Shown here: positions 49,545 through 58,406 of the stretch, piece after piece
Layout: each line of letters begins with the position of its first letter
How positions within the stretch are numbered: position 1 is the stretch's first letter
Origin: Bordetella petrii
GTDB taxonomy: Bacteria > Pseudomonadota > Gammaproteobacteria > Burkholderiales > Burkholderiaceae_B
NCBI RefSeq assembly: GCF_000067205.1
Contig: NC_010170.1
Span: 4,650,001 to 4,714,000, forward strand
Direction: 5' to 3'
Length of the DNA stretch: 64,000 nucleotides
Translations under genes and position numbers: made by a program
The notes under the pieces: model-generated
Databases searched by the model: none
What the model was told of the DNA's origin: nothing
What the model saw: only the letters and a program-made list of their open reading frames with translations

Positions 49545-50594
49545 ATGACTGGCGAACGCGGACAACAACGATGGAAGCACCGGCCGCCGGGGTCGAACTG
49601 GGGCGACTTCGGTCCCGACGACCAGCTGGGCCGCCTGAACCTGCTGACGCCGGCCCGCGTGGCCGCCGCCGCGCGGGAAATCACCAGCGGCCAGCGCTTC
49701 TGCCTGAGCCTGCCGCTAGATTACCCGGGCGGCAACCTGCTGAACCCGTTCCGGTATCCGCCGCAATTGCGCGCCACCACGCGCAAAGGCAAGTTCGCCT
49801 ACAACATGGCGCATTGCTGCGAGCACCCCGGCGTGACCGACGTGATCTGCGACGACTACGTCGTGCTGTACACGCAGTACTCGACACAGTGGGACAGCTT
49901 CGCGCACGTGGGCTCGATGTTCGACGTGCACGGCACGGGCGAACCCGTGCCGGTGTACTACAACGGCTATGCCGCGGGCGAGCATATCCAGGGCGCCTCG
50001 CGCGCGGCCGAAGAAGGCGAGCACCAGCCCGTGCGCGCGGCCCGGCTGGGCATCGACAATTTCGCCGCCACGCCCATCCAGGGCCGCGGCGTGCTGGTGA
50101 ACCTGCGCAAGCACTTCGGCGACGAGCGCCACGAAGTGGACTACGACGACCTGATGCATGTGCTGCAGGCAGACCGCATCGTGGTCGAGCCCGGCGACAT
50201 CCTGTGCCTGCACACCGGCTTTGCCGATGTGCTGCTGTCGATGGAGCGCCAGCCCGATCCGCATGTGCTGCACGGCGCCTGCAGCGTGCTGGACGGCCGC
50301 GACGAGCGCCTGCGCGACTGGATCCGCGACAGCCAGATCGCCGCGCTGGTGGCCGACAACTACGCGGTAGAACGCCGCCCGCCGCAAGGGCCGCTAGGCA
50401 TACAGGGCGCCTTCATGCCCATCCATGAACTGTGCCTGTTCAAGCTGGGCGTGCCGCTGGGAGAACTGTGGTACTTGTCGGAACTGGCCGCCGCGCTGGC
50501 GGCGCAAGAGCGCAGCCGGTTCTTTCTGACGGCGCCGCCCCTGCGCCTGCCGGGCGCGGTGGGGTCGCCGGTAACGCCGGTAGCCACTATCTAG
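49545..50594 (+). CDS. Cyclase-family metal-dependent hydrolase
   Basis: 349 residues, longer than kynurenine formamidase (about 210), like a larger class of the cyclase family. The metal-binding region is represented by QWDSFAHVGSMFDVHG, and VEPGDILCLHTGFADVLL is another family landmark. It probably hydrolyses a lactone, amide or cyclic ester that feeds the operon, but the substrate is unknown. It ends the operon. The nearby kynureninase gene (60349) is too distant to imply a tryptophan role. Confidence 0.78.
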   Translation: MTGERGQQRWKHRPPGSNWGDFGPDDQLGRLNLLTPARVAAAAREITSGQRFCLSLPLDYPGGNLLNPFRYPPQLRATTRKGKFAYNMAHCCEHPGVTDVICDDYVVLYTQYSTQWDSFAHVGSMFDVHGTGEPVPVYYNGYAAGEHIQGASRAAEEGEHQPVRAARLGIDNFAATPIQGRGVLVNLRKHFGDERHEVDYDDLMHVLQADRIVVEPGDILCLHTGFADVLLSMERQPDPHVLHGACSVLDGRDERLRDWIRDSQIAALVADNYAVERRPPQGPLGIQGAFMPIHELCLFKLGVPLGELWYLSELAAALAAQERSRFFLTAPPLRLPGAVGSPVTPVATI

Positions 50595-50611
50595 GCAAGG
50601 TTGGCCCAGGC

Positions 50612-50971
50612 CTATCGCAAGTGCCTGGGCAGCGCATCCCCCACCGGGTACTTCTGCCGGTTGACCTCGATCTTGTGGGCAATGGCCTCGTTCATGTCCA
50701 CGCCCAGCTCCATGGCCAGGCGCACCAGGTACAACATTACGTCGGCCAGTTCATCGCGCACCGCGCGGGCGGTGCGCGCGTCTTGCGCCACGCGCCTGGA
50801 CGCGTCTTCGGTCAGCCACTGAAAAATCTCGACCAGCTCGCCCACTTCGCCAGTCAACGCCATGGCCAGGTTCTTGGGTGAATGGAACTGGTTCCAGTCG
50901 CGCTCGTCGGCAAACTTCTGCAGCACCGCTTCCAGCGGCTTCAAGTCGATGAGTCGGTCGGTGGCGTCCAT
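50612..50971 (-). CDS. MazG-like nucleotide pyrophosphohydrolase
   Basis: 119 residues, a single MazG domain like human DCTPP1/RS21-C6. The metal motifs are visible: LTGEVGELVEIFQWL gives the ExxE pair, and RDELADVMLYL gives ExxD. It would hydrolyse abnormal or excess dNTPs such as dCTP to the monophosphate and pyrophosphate, as house-cleaning. It lies alone on the - strand between two + operons. Confidence 0.87.
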   Translation of the reverse strand: MDATDRLIDLKPLEAVLQKFADERDWNQFHSPKNLAMALTGEVGELVEIFQWLTEDASRRVAQDARTARAVRDELADVMLYLVRLAMELGVDMNEAIAHKIEVNRQKYPVGDALPRHLR

Positions 50972-51097
50972 AGCGTGTTTCCAGCGGGGTTACGGGCGAA
51001 TCCAGCCAGTGTAGCGGCTGCTGTGTACGGGTAAACCCGTGTGGCGAACGCGCGTCGCCATGCCACAGAACGCCTGGCCTCGGCCGCCAATACTTCA

Positions 51098-51125
51098 AAA
51101 CAAGAACTATTTCTATTACCATTCA
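51098..51125 (+). promoter_or_regulatory. Possible Fur-type site and promoter before the sigma factor gene
   Basis: An AT-rich stretch (GAACTATTTCTATTACC) stands out in GC-rich surroundings, 45-70 bp before the likely start of an iron-type sigma factor gene. It partly fits the repeated NAT pattern of Fur boxes but the dyad is weak. Offered mainly because fecI-type genes are usually iron-repressed. Confidence 0.3.
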
Positions 51126-51166
51126 TGTGTCCAACTTTGCTGAAAACTCCCCAGAGAGTTTCGATT

Positions 51167-51727
51167 GTGACCGCCGCGCCCCCCTTTTCGCTTTCTTCGC
51201 CACCGATCGATACGCTGTACGCCGATCATCACGCCTGGCTGCGGGCCTGGCTGCAGCGGCGCCTGGGCAACGCCGCCGACGCGGCGGACCTGGCGCACGA
51301 AGCATTCCTGCGCCTGATCCTGAAGCCGGCCTCGCGTGGCTTCGGCAGCCCGCTCGAAGCCCGGGCGTACCTGCGCGCCATGGCCCAGGGCATGTGCATC
51401 AACCTGTGGCGCCGCCGCGAAATCGAACAAGCCTGGCTGGATACGCTGGCCGCCCAACCCCCGGCGTACGCGCCGTCGGCTGAACGGCAGGCCATGGTGC
51501 TCGAGGCCTTGCAAGAAATCGCTGAGCTGCTGCACAGCCTGCCCGGCAAGGCGGCGCAGGCCTTCCTGATGTCTGCCGTGTGCGGCATGACCGCGGCCGA
51601 CGTGGGCGGCGAGCTGGGCGTGTCGTCGCGCATGGTGCGCAAGTACGTGGCCCAGGCCATGCTGCGCTGCATGCAGGCGCAAGCCGGGCAAACCGCGGCC
51701 GCGTTGCGGCATGCGCCGCCCCTATGA
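51167..51727 (+). CDS. FecI-type ECF sigma factor
   Basis: 186 residues from GTG 51167; ATG 51125 is an in-frame alternative giving 14 more residues. Region 2 is seen in DTLYADHHAWLRAWLQRRLG and DLAHEAFLRL; region 4 in MSAVCGMTAADVGGELGVSS with RMVRKYVAQAML. It belongs to the iron-starvation class that responds to a FecR-type partner, which follows with an ATGA overlap. It should drive the TonB receptor gene at 52853. Confidence 0.87.
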   Translation: MTAAPPFSLSSPPIDTLYADHHAWLRAWLQRRLGNAADAADLAHEAFLRLILKPASRGFGSPLEARAYLRAMAQGMCINLWRRREIEQAWLDTLAAQPPAYAPSAERQAMVLEALQEIAELLHSLPGKAAQAFLMSAVCGMTAADVGGELGVSSRMVRKYVAQAMLRCMQAQAGQTAAALRHAPPL

Positions 51728-52719
51728 GCCAGCCTTCGCATGCCGTCATGGAGCATGCGGCGCAGTGGTATGCGCTGCTGATTTCGGGCGAAGCCAGCGC
51801 GGCCGACCAGGCACGCTGGCAGGCCTGGCTGGCCGCGCACCCGCATCACCGGCAGGCCTGGCAGTACGTGGAATCGGTCAGCCAGCGCGTGCTGGCGCCG
51901 CTGCAGGACACGCCCGACCCGCGCCAGATGGCCGCCAAGGTTTATGCCGTGCATGAGCGCGCCCGCATGCGCCGCCGGGTGCTGGCGGGCATTGGCACCA
52001 TAGCGGGCGCCGCCGCGCTGGGCTGGGCGGCGCGGCCCGACTCGCCCATGGCCGGTGCCATCGCCGCCTGGACGGCCGACTACCGCACCGGCGCGGGAGA
52101 CATACGCCAGTTCACCCTGGCCGACGGCTCGCAGGTATGGCTGAACACCGCCAGCGCGCTCGATGCCGACATGCGGGGCGGCCTACGCAGGCTGACCCTG
52201 GCGGCGGGCGAGATCCTGGTGTCCACCGCTCGCGGCGACGCGCGGCCCTTCGTGGTTGACACGGCGCAGGGCCGCATGCGCGCGCTGGGCACCCGCTTCA
52301 CCGTCCGCCGCGAACAAGGCCACACGTTCCTGGCGGTATTCGACGGCGCCGTCGAAATACGCACCGCCAGAGCTGGCGCGGTCCAAGTCATTCCGGCCGG
52401 CTGGCAAACCCGGTTCGCTGCCGGCACTATCGAGGCCAGCGTGCCCGCCGACCTGGCGCGCGAGGCGTGGAGCCGGGGCGAGCTGGTCGCCTGGAATCTT
52501 TCGCTGGCCGACGTCGTCGACGAACTGGGCCGCTACCATCCGGCGCACATCAGCCTGGCGCCCAATGTCGCGCAACGACGCGTGTTCGGCACGTTTCCCT
52601 TGCGCGATATGGATGGCGCCCTGGCCATGCTGTCACAGGCCGCTGCGCTGCGGGTGCGCCGGCCCTGGCCGTGGTGGATATCCATTACCGACGGCGCGGC
52701 GCAGCCGCCCTCGCGGTGA
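51724..52719 (+). CDS. FecR-family anti-sigma / signal transducer
   Basis: 331 residues from ATG 51724, overlapping the sigma gene stop. A cytoplasmic N-terminal domain (QWYALLISGEASAADQARWQ) is followed by one membrane segment (near residues 83-100, LAGIGTIAGAAALGWAA) and the periplasmic FecR domain (FTLADGSQVWLNTASALDAD). It receives the ligand signal from the receptor's N-terminal domain and controls the sigma factor. Confidence 0.9.
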   Translation: MSQPSHAVMEHAAQWYALLISGEASAADQARWQAWLAAHPHHRQAWQYVESVSQRVLAPLQDTPDPRQMAAKVYAVHERARMRRRVLAGIGTIAGAAALGWAARPDSPMAGAIAAWTADYRTGAGDIRQFTLADGSQVWLNTASALDADMRGGLRRLTLAAGEILVSTARGDARPFVVDTAQGRMRALGTRFTVRREQGHTFLAVFDGAVEIRTARAGAVQVIPAGWQTRFAAGTIEASVPADLAREAWSRGELVAWNLSLADVVDELGRYHPAHISLAPNVAQRRVFGTFPLRDMDGALAMLSQAAALRVRRPWPWWISITDGAAQPPSR

Positions 52720-52852
52720 TTTTTCAAAAAACAGTTCCGCTTTTCGCCTTCTCGATTGATTAAGGGAATAGAAGGGCCGCAACGCCAGAGCGCGCCATGC
52801 GCGCGCGAACGGCAGGCCGCCATTTACCGTCATCGTAGAAAGGGAAACCGCC

Positions 52853-55354
52853 ATGTACCGGCGTTTATCGCATGCCTTGCCCCGCGCCCTGGCCGGGCAG
52901 CCCGCGCCAACCCGCGCACTCTGCCACGAACAGCCCGCCAGCCCGGCCGAATGGCCGCCACGGCCAATGGCGGCGTGGATGCGGATGGCGGCGTCGGCAG
53001 CCATCGCCGCGGCCGCCTGGGCGCTCCCCGGCCAGGCCGGCGCTGCGCAGGCGCAGTTGCACGCGCAGGTTCAAATGCAACCACAACAGCGAGCCCCGGC
53101 GCAGGCGGCCGCGCAGCACCCTTACGATATTCCCGCCGGCCCCCTGCGAACCGTGCTGACGCAGTTTGCCAGCGAGGCGGGCATCTACCTGGCCGGCTCC
53201 ATCGATCTGGCCAACGGCAAAACCAGCCCTGGCCTACAGGGCAACTACACCGTGTCGCAGGGCCTGGCCCGCGTGCTGGCCGGCACCGGCCTGCAGGCCG
53301 TGCCGGACGCGAACCGGCGCTACGTGCTCAAGCCGCTGCCGCCTGCCAGCGTCAGCGAACTGCCGGCGGTGACGGTCACGGGCCAGTCTGAATTCGCCAC
53401 CGGCCCGGTGGTGGGCTACATGGCGCAACGCAGTGCCACCGCCACCAAAACCGACACGCCCATCGTGGAGACCCCGCAGTCGATCTCGGTGGTCACCGCC
53501 AACCAGATCCGCGACACCGCTTCCAACACGCTGGACCAGGCGCTGACCTACAGCGCCGGCGTGCGCACATCCATCTACGGGGCCAGTTCGCGCATGGACA
53601 CGGCCCAGGCGCGCGGCGTGGAAATCGAGGACATTTTTCTGGACGGCCTGAAAGACCGGGTGGACTTCTGGACCAGCACACCGCGCGTCGAACCCTATCT
53701 GATGGAGCGCATGGAAGTGCTGCGCGGGCCTTCGTCCATGCTGTACGGCCAGGGCGGCACCGGCGGGTTGATCAACAACGTCAGCAAGCTGCCCCAGGCC
53801 GAGGCGCGGCACGAAATCGGCGTGCAAGTGGGCAGCCACAATGCCCGCCAACTGCAGGCAGACCTGACAGGCCCGCTGACCGAAGACGGCACCTGGCTGT
53901 ACCGGCTGGTGGCCCTGGGCCGCGAAAGCGGCACGCAAATCGACTACGGCCAGGACGACCGCCAGTTGATCGCCCCATCGCTCACCTGGACGCCCAGCGC
54001 CGCCACCGAACTCACCCTGCGGCTGAAATGGCAGAAAGACCGGGCCAACGGCGATTCCGGCAGCACGCTGCCCTGGGAAGGCACCATTCTGCCGAACCCC
54101 AACGGGCGCATCTCTCGCCACACCTTCGTGGGCCAACCTGGCTACGACCGCTTTGATGCCGACAGTCTGCAGGCGGGTTGGTCGTTCCGGCACGACCTGA
54201 ACGACCAGTGGACATTCCGCCAAAGCACGCGCTGGACCGACAACAAGACCGATTACGGCGCTTTCGACGTGTATGCGCCCTACCTGGATCCCGACCAGCG
54301 CATGCTGAGCCGCGCGGCGTATTTCTGGAAACACCACACGCAGATCCTGGCGACAGACCAGAACCTGGTGGGCAAATTCTCGACCGGATCGGTCGCTCAC
54401 CAGTTGCTGGTGGGCGTGGACTTCCTGCGTTATCGGGATTCGGGTTCGGGCGTAGACGACTACACCGGCCTGGCCCCCATCGACGTCTACAACCCCATTT
54501 ATCAGGTAGGCTACCAGCCCCCGCCGCGCGAGCCGATCGCCACCAGCGGCATCAAGCAACTGGGGGTGTATATCCAGGACGAAATGCGCTGGCGCAACTG
54601 GATCCTGCTGGCAGGCTGGCGGCACGACGAAGCCAAGAACTGGGAAGACGGCGCAGACGACCGCAACGACCGCGCCGATTCCATGCGTTTCGGCCTGATG
54701 TACGAAATTGTGCCCGGGCTGCTGCCGTACATCAGCTACGCCGAATCGTTCCTGCCTCAGGCCAATACCAGCTACGGCCAGCGGCTGCGGCCGCTGCGCG
54801 GCAAGCAATGGGAAGCCGGCATCAAGTACCAGCCGCCCGCGCAAGACTGGCGCGCGTCGGCCGCCGTGTTCGAACTGCGCGAAGTCAACCGCACGGTAGA
54901 GATCTCTGAAACGCAAGTCTCGCAACGCGGCAAAACCCGCAATACCGGCCTGGAACTGGAATGGGTGGGGTCCATTACGCCGCGGCTCGACATCAACGCC
55001 AGCTTCACTTACTTGAACGTCGACAAAGAACTGACGGGCGTACCCAAGCGCCAGGCGGCCTTGTGGAGCACTTACAAGTTCTCGCTGGGCAACATCGACG
55101 GCTTCACGGTAGGCGCGGGCGTGCACTACGCCAGCAGCTTCGTGGACGAATCCGGCGACGTCGCCAACGTGCCGCGCACCCCTTCAGTAACCTTGCTCGA
55201 CGCCATGCTGGCCTGGGAAAACCGCAACTGGCGCGTGGCGCTTAACGCCAGCAACCTGACCGACAAGGCGTACTTCTCGCAATGCTGGTCATGGGGCTCA
55301 TGCGCCTACGGCCCTGGCCGGCTGGTCACGCTGACCACTTCGTACCGCTGGTAA
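52853..55354 (+). CDS. TonB-dependent siderophore receptor with signalling domain
   Basis: 833 residues. After a long signal region (the usual hydrophobic core is at residues 43-66, so an internal start is possible), residues 85-165 form the secretin/TonB N-terminal signalling domain (YDIPAGPLRTVLTQFASEAG). The plug starts at TPQSISVVTANQIRD; the barrel ends with the aromatic YRW. The signalling domain and adjacent fecI/fecR-like genes identify a self-inducing ferric-siderophore uptake system. The siderophore cannot be named from sequence alone. Confidence 0.92.
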   Translation: MYRRLSHALPRALAGQPAPTRALCHEQPASPAEWPPRPMAAWMRMAASAAIAAAAWALPGQAGAAQAQLHAQVQMQPQQRAPAQAAAQHPYDIPAGPLRTVLTQFASEAGIYLAGSIDLANGKTSPGLQGNYTVSQGLARVLAGTGLQAVPDANRRYVLKPLPPASVSELPAVTVTGQSEFATGPVVGYMAQRSATATKTDTPIVETPQSISVVTANQIRDTASNTLDQALTYSAGVRTSIYGASSRMDTAQARGVEIEDIFLDGLKDRVDFWTSTPRVEPYLMERMEVLRGPSSMLYGQGGTGGLINNVSKLPQAEARHEIGVQVGSHNARQLQADLTGPLTEDGTWLYRLVALGRESGTQIDYGQDDRQLIAPSLTWTPSAATELTLRLKWQKDRANGDSGSTLPWEGTILPNPNGRISRHTFVGQPGYDRFDADSLQAGWSFRHDLNDQWTFRQSTRWTDNKTDYGAFDVYAPYLDPDQRMLSRAAYFWKHHTQILATDQNLVGKFSTGSVAHQLLVGVDFLRYRDSGSGVDDYTGLAPIDVYNPIYQVGYQPPPREPIATSGIKQLGVYIQDEMRWRNWILLAGWRHDEAKNWEDGADDRNDRADSMRFGLMYEIVPGLLPYISYAESFLPQANTSYGQRLRPLRGKQWEAGIKYQPPAQDWRASAAVFELREVNRTVEISETQVSQRGKTRNTGLELEWVGSITPRLDINASFTYLNVDKELTGVPKRQAALWSTYKFSLGNIDGFTVGAGVHYASSFVDESGDVANVPRTPSVTLLDAMLAWENRNWRVALNASNLTDKAYFSQCWSWGSCAYGPGRLVTLTTSYRW

Positions 55355-56329
55355 GCGCCGCCTGCCGCGACATCGGATGTGCACGCCGCGGAAGTTACGC
55401 AATCACACTTCGCCGCGCGCGGTTAAACGGCAGGTTTCCATAGATGCCAGGTTCGCCATAGCTGTACGCAGGCGTCAGGTGCGCCACAAATGTCCACAGA
55501 TGTTCGCAGGTGTCTGGCTCCGTACTGATCCGCAGGTGTCTGGCTCCGCAGGTGCCTGACACCGTACTGATGAAGCAGCCGAGGCGCACCTCGGTGTCTG
55601 ACACCTACGGAGTCAGACACCTGACATGGCACTGACCTGGCACCTCCGCAGGTGTCTGGCTCCGCAGGTGTCTGACACCGTACTGATGGAGCAGCCGAGG
55701 CGTACCTCGGTGTCTGACACCTACGGAGTCAGACACCTGACCTGGCACTGACCTGGCACTGACCTGGCATCTCCGCAGGTGTCTGGCTCCGCAGGTGTCT
55801 GGCTCCGCAGGTGCCTGACACCGTACTGATGAAGCAGCCGAGACGCACCTCGGTGTCTGACACCTACGGAGTCAGACACCTGACCTGGCACTGACCTGGC
55901 ATCTCCGCAGGTGTCTGGCTCCGCAGGTGCCTGACACCGTACTGATGGAGCAGCCGAGGCGCACCTCGGTGTCTGACACCTACGGAGTCAGACACCTGAC
56001 CTGGCACTGACCTGGCATCTGACCTGGCACCTGACCTGACCGCTGGTTCCCCCTCCCAGCCACGACATGGGACCTGCGCGGCCCGCGAATTCGCTCGATC
56101 GCAGTTTGACGGCGTGTGGCTGGGCGGGGTGGCGCGTTGGGCGGCGGGGTGGCCTGCATAGCAGGCCGAGGGCGCGTGGGTGCGCCCGAGCCCGACGCAC
56201 GGGCGCCGCCCTGCCCAGCCGCACGCCGCGAAGCGGGGCAAGAAATCCCCCCGCCCCCCCAAAACCCCGTTTTACTGCCGCCCCAGACTCAGGCAATATG
56301 GCGTTTTGCTTACGAAAAAGGAGTCTTCC
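55355..56329 (+). other. Long intergenic region dominated by repeats
   Basis: 975 bp with no supported gene. Bases 55508-56040 are a hairpin-rich repeat array. Before it is unremarkable GC-rich sequence with a few related CAGGTTTCC-type fragments (55430-55500). After it lies a GC-rich stretch with a long imperfect inverted repeat (CGTGTGGCTGGGCGGGG near 56112 against CTGCCCAGCCGCACG near 56212) and a C/A homopolymer-rich segment before ppiC. Short open frames here simply translate the repeats. Confidence 0.8.
55508..56040 (+). repeat. Array of four long hairpin repeats (about 116 bp unit)
   Basis: Units begin at 55548, 55664, 55807 and 55923 (spacing 116, 143, 116). Each reads GCAGGTGYCTGACACC, a TACTGATG stretch, a CCGAGGCGCACCTCGG palindrome, and then the stem GGTGTCTGAC-N9-GTCAGACACC. 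A TGACCTGGCAC spacer and GCAGGTGTCTGGCTCC follow. The same stem arms are found at 40097-40127, so this is a dispersed repeat family. The units are nearly identical, so this is not a CRISPR array. Confidence 0.85.
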
Positions 56330-56611
56330 ATGGCCCAAGCATCCGCACGCCATATCCTGGTTTCCACCGAAGCGAAGTGCAACGAGCTCAAGGCCGCGAT
56401 CGAAGGCGGCGCCGACTTCGCCCAGGTGGCCCGCGAGAATTCCAGCTGCCCCTCGGCCCGCGACGGCGGCAACCTGGGCACCTTTGGCCCCGGCCAGATG
56501 GTCAAGGAATTCGACACCGTCGTCTTCAGCGCCCCCGTCGGCGTGGTGCAAGGCCCGGTGAAAACCCAGTTCGGCTATCACCTGGTCGAAGTCACCGACC
56601 GCCAAGACTGA
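56330..56611 (+). CDS. ppiC: PpiC-type parvulin peptidyl-prolyl isomerase
   Basis: 93 residues from ATG 56330, with an AAAAAGGAG site. It is a single parvulin domain: SARHILVSTEAKCNELKAAI, then FAQVARENSSCPSARDGGNL, GTFGPGQMVKEFD, and FGYHLVEVTDRQD. There is no signal peptide, so it is cytoplasmic. It speeds cis-trans isomerisation at proline bonds. Length and motifs match E. coli PpiC (93 residues). Confidence 0.92.
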   Translation: MAQASARHILVSTEAKCNELKAAIEGGADFAQVARENSSCPSARDGGNLGTFGPGQMVKEFDTVVFSAPVGVVQGPVKTQFGYHLVEVTDRQD

Positions 56612-56632
56612 ACCCCTTGGGCCGCGGCCGCC

Positions 56633-57367
56633 CTACAGCGGCGCCGCGCCCACCGACAGCCCCCCGCACGCGTACAAAACCTGCCCTGTAACAAAGCGGG
56701 CATCGGCAGACAGGAAAAAAGCAATCACCCCCGCGATATCTTCAGGCTTGCCCAGGCGCTTGAGCGGAATACGCTGCTCCAGTTCCTGTCGCTGAGCGGC
56801 GCTCATGGGGTTGTTGTTGCGATACAGCTCTGTCATCACCGGGCCGGGCGCCACCGCATTGACCGTAATGCCGTGCGTGCCCAGTTCCAGCGCCCAGGTG
56901 CGGGTAAAGCCCAGCAGGCCGCTCTTGGCTCCGGCGTAGGCCGTGCGCCGAGGCATGCCCAGCGCGGCGCGGCTGGCAATATTCACAATGCTGCCCTGGT
57001 TGCTGCGTATCATCGATGGCAAGCAGGCCTGCACACACTGCATCGGCGCCCGCAGGTTCACGGCCAGCAGCCGGTCCAGCTCCTCGGGCGAGGTTTCCCG
57101 CAGCGTGTGTGAAGTCGTCAAGCCAGCGTTGTTCACAATGCTGTCTACCGGAAAACGCGCCACAATATCGGCCAGCGTGCCAGCGGTGGCGGCGGCATCG
57201 GCCAGATCGGCCTGGAAGAACTCGCCGGGAAATCCCTCCGCCGGCGCGCCGCGGGCCAGGCCAATAACCTGGTGGCCGTCACGCGCCAGGCGCTGCGCCG
57301 CAGCCAGGCCAATGCCGCGGCTGGCGCCGGTAATCAGAATCGTGCGCGCAGACATGGTCGGACTCAT
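56633..57367 (-). CDS. Short-chain dehydrogenase/reductase
   Basis: 244 residues if it starts at ATG 57367, which overlaps the upstream stop as ATGA; ATG 57355 is the alternative (240 residues). Cofactor motif LITGASRGIGLAAAQRLA; catalytic Ser and YxxxK in VNIASRAALGMPRRTAYAGA followed by KSG. The substrate is unknown. It is the third gene of a - strand operon with a Bug binding protein and an Fe(II)/2-oxoglutarate dioxygenase. Confidence 0.87.
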   Translation of the reverse strand: MSPTMSARTILITGASRGIGLAAAQRLARDGHQVIGLARGAPAEGFPGEFFQADLADAAATAGTLADIVARFPVDSIVNNAGLTTSHTLRETSPEELDRLLAVNLRAPMQCVQACLPSMIRSNQGSIVNIASRAALGMPRRTAYAGAKSGLLGFTRTWALELGTHGITVNAVAPGPVMTELYRNNNPMSAAQRQELEQRIPLKRLGKPEDIAGVIAFFLSADARFVTGQVLYACGGLSVGAAPL

Positions 57368-58341
57368 TCGACTTTGGCGCCCGACTGCTTCACCACCTTG
57401 GCCCACCTGTCCACTTCGCCCTGCACGAACTGGGCAAACTCCGGCGTGGCATTGGGCGCCTTCGGCTTGACCACGCCGCGCTGGTCGAACACCTTGCGCA
57501 CGGCGTCGCTGGCCAATGCCTTGTTCACGGCCACGTTCATCTGCTGCACGATGGCGGGGTCCGTTGCCGCGGGCGCAAACAGGCCAAACCAGGATTGCAC
57601 CGAGAAATCCGGCAGGCCAGACTCGGCCAGAGTGGGAATATCCGGCGCCGAGGGCGACCGCTCGGACGTGGTCACGCCCAGGGCGCGCAGCTTGCCCGCC
57701 TGCACGTTGGGCAGCACGGTTGGCATGTTGTCGAAAATGGAATCCACCTGCCCGCCCAGCAGGTCGGTCATGGCGGGGCCGCTGCCGCGATATGGCACAT
57801 GCAGAATATTGGTTCCCGTCTGCAGCTTGAACAATTCGCACGACATATGAATCGCCGAGCCGGTGCCCGATGACGCACAGGTCAGCTTGCCGGGATTCGC
57901 CTTGGCGTACTCGATGTAGTCTTTCACGCTTTTGATCGGCAGCGACGGATTCACCACCAGCAGGTTGGGCACGGTGCCCAACATCGCCACGCTGGCGAAG
58001 TCTTGCACAATGTCGTAGTTCAGTTGCTTGTACAGCGTGCGGTTGATGGCGTTGGCCGTAGACCCGACATAAAAAGTGTAGCCATCGGGCTCCGCGCGCT
58101 TGACGATCTCGGCGCCGATGTTGCTGTTTGCCCCGGTACGGTTTTCCACCACAAAGGTCTGGCCGGTCTGCTCGCTGAGCTCGTGCGCCAGGGTGCGGGC
58201 GATGATGTCGGTGGTGCCGCCCGCGGCGTAGCCGACCACCCATGTCACAGGGCGTTGGGGCCACGTCGGCCCAGCCCACGCGGCGGGAACGGTCTGCAAA
58301 ACCATGGCCAACCCGCACAAAATAGCAATTCTCCTGAACAT
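57364..58341 (-). CDS. Bug-family periplasmic binding protein (tripartite tricarboxylate type)
   Basis: 325 residues from ATG 58341, with an AAAGGAG site; the frame runs further upstream but the signal peptide (AMVLQTVPAAWAGPTWPQ) starts here. Bug landmarks: RPVTWVVGYAAGGTTDIIAR, FVVENRTGANSNIGAEIV, AEPDGYTFYVG, then HVPYRGSGPAMTDLLGGQVD. It is the third such protein in the window, each in a different catabolic context. Confidence 0.9.
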   Translation of the reverse strand: MFRRIAILCGLAMVLQTVPAAWAGPTWPQRPVTWVVGYAAGGTTDIIARTLAHELSEQTGQTFVVENRTGANSNIGAEIVKRAEPDGYTFYVGSTANAINRTLYKQLNYDIVQDFASVAMLGTVPNLLVVNPSLPIKSVKDYIEYAKANPGKLTCASSGTGSAIHMSCELFKLQTGTNILHVPYRGSGPAMTDLLGGQVDSIFDNMPTVLPNVQAGKLRALGVTTSERSPSAPDIPTLAESGLPDFSVQSWFGLFAPAATDPAIVQQMNVAVNKALASDAVRKVFDQRGVVKPKAPNATPEFAQFVQGEVDRWAKVVKQSGAKVE

Positions 58342-58406
58342 TTGCTCTCTCCTTTGTTCATTGTGGTTATGCGCGCGGCCGGCGGCCGGCCGCGCGGCGG
58401 CCCGTA

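Noticed and set aside
49545..50594. Kynurenine formamidase (kynB) paired with kynU
   Set aside because: The protein is about 349 residues, belongs to a lyase/CoA-transferase operon and lies 10 kb from kynU.
55508..56040. CRISPR array
   Set aside because: The units are about 116 bp and nearly identical throughout, with no unique spacers and no cas genes nearby.
55395..56262. Short - strand open frames with repeated residues (for example around RHLRSQTPA)
   Set aside because: They are direct translations of the hairpin repeats and lack ribosome-binding sites.
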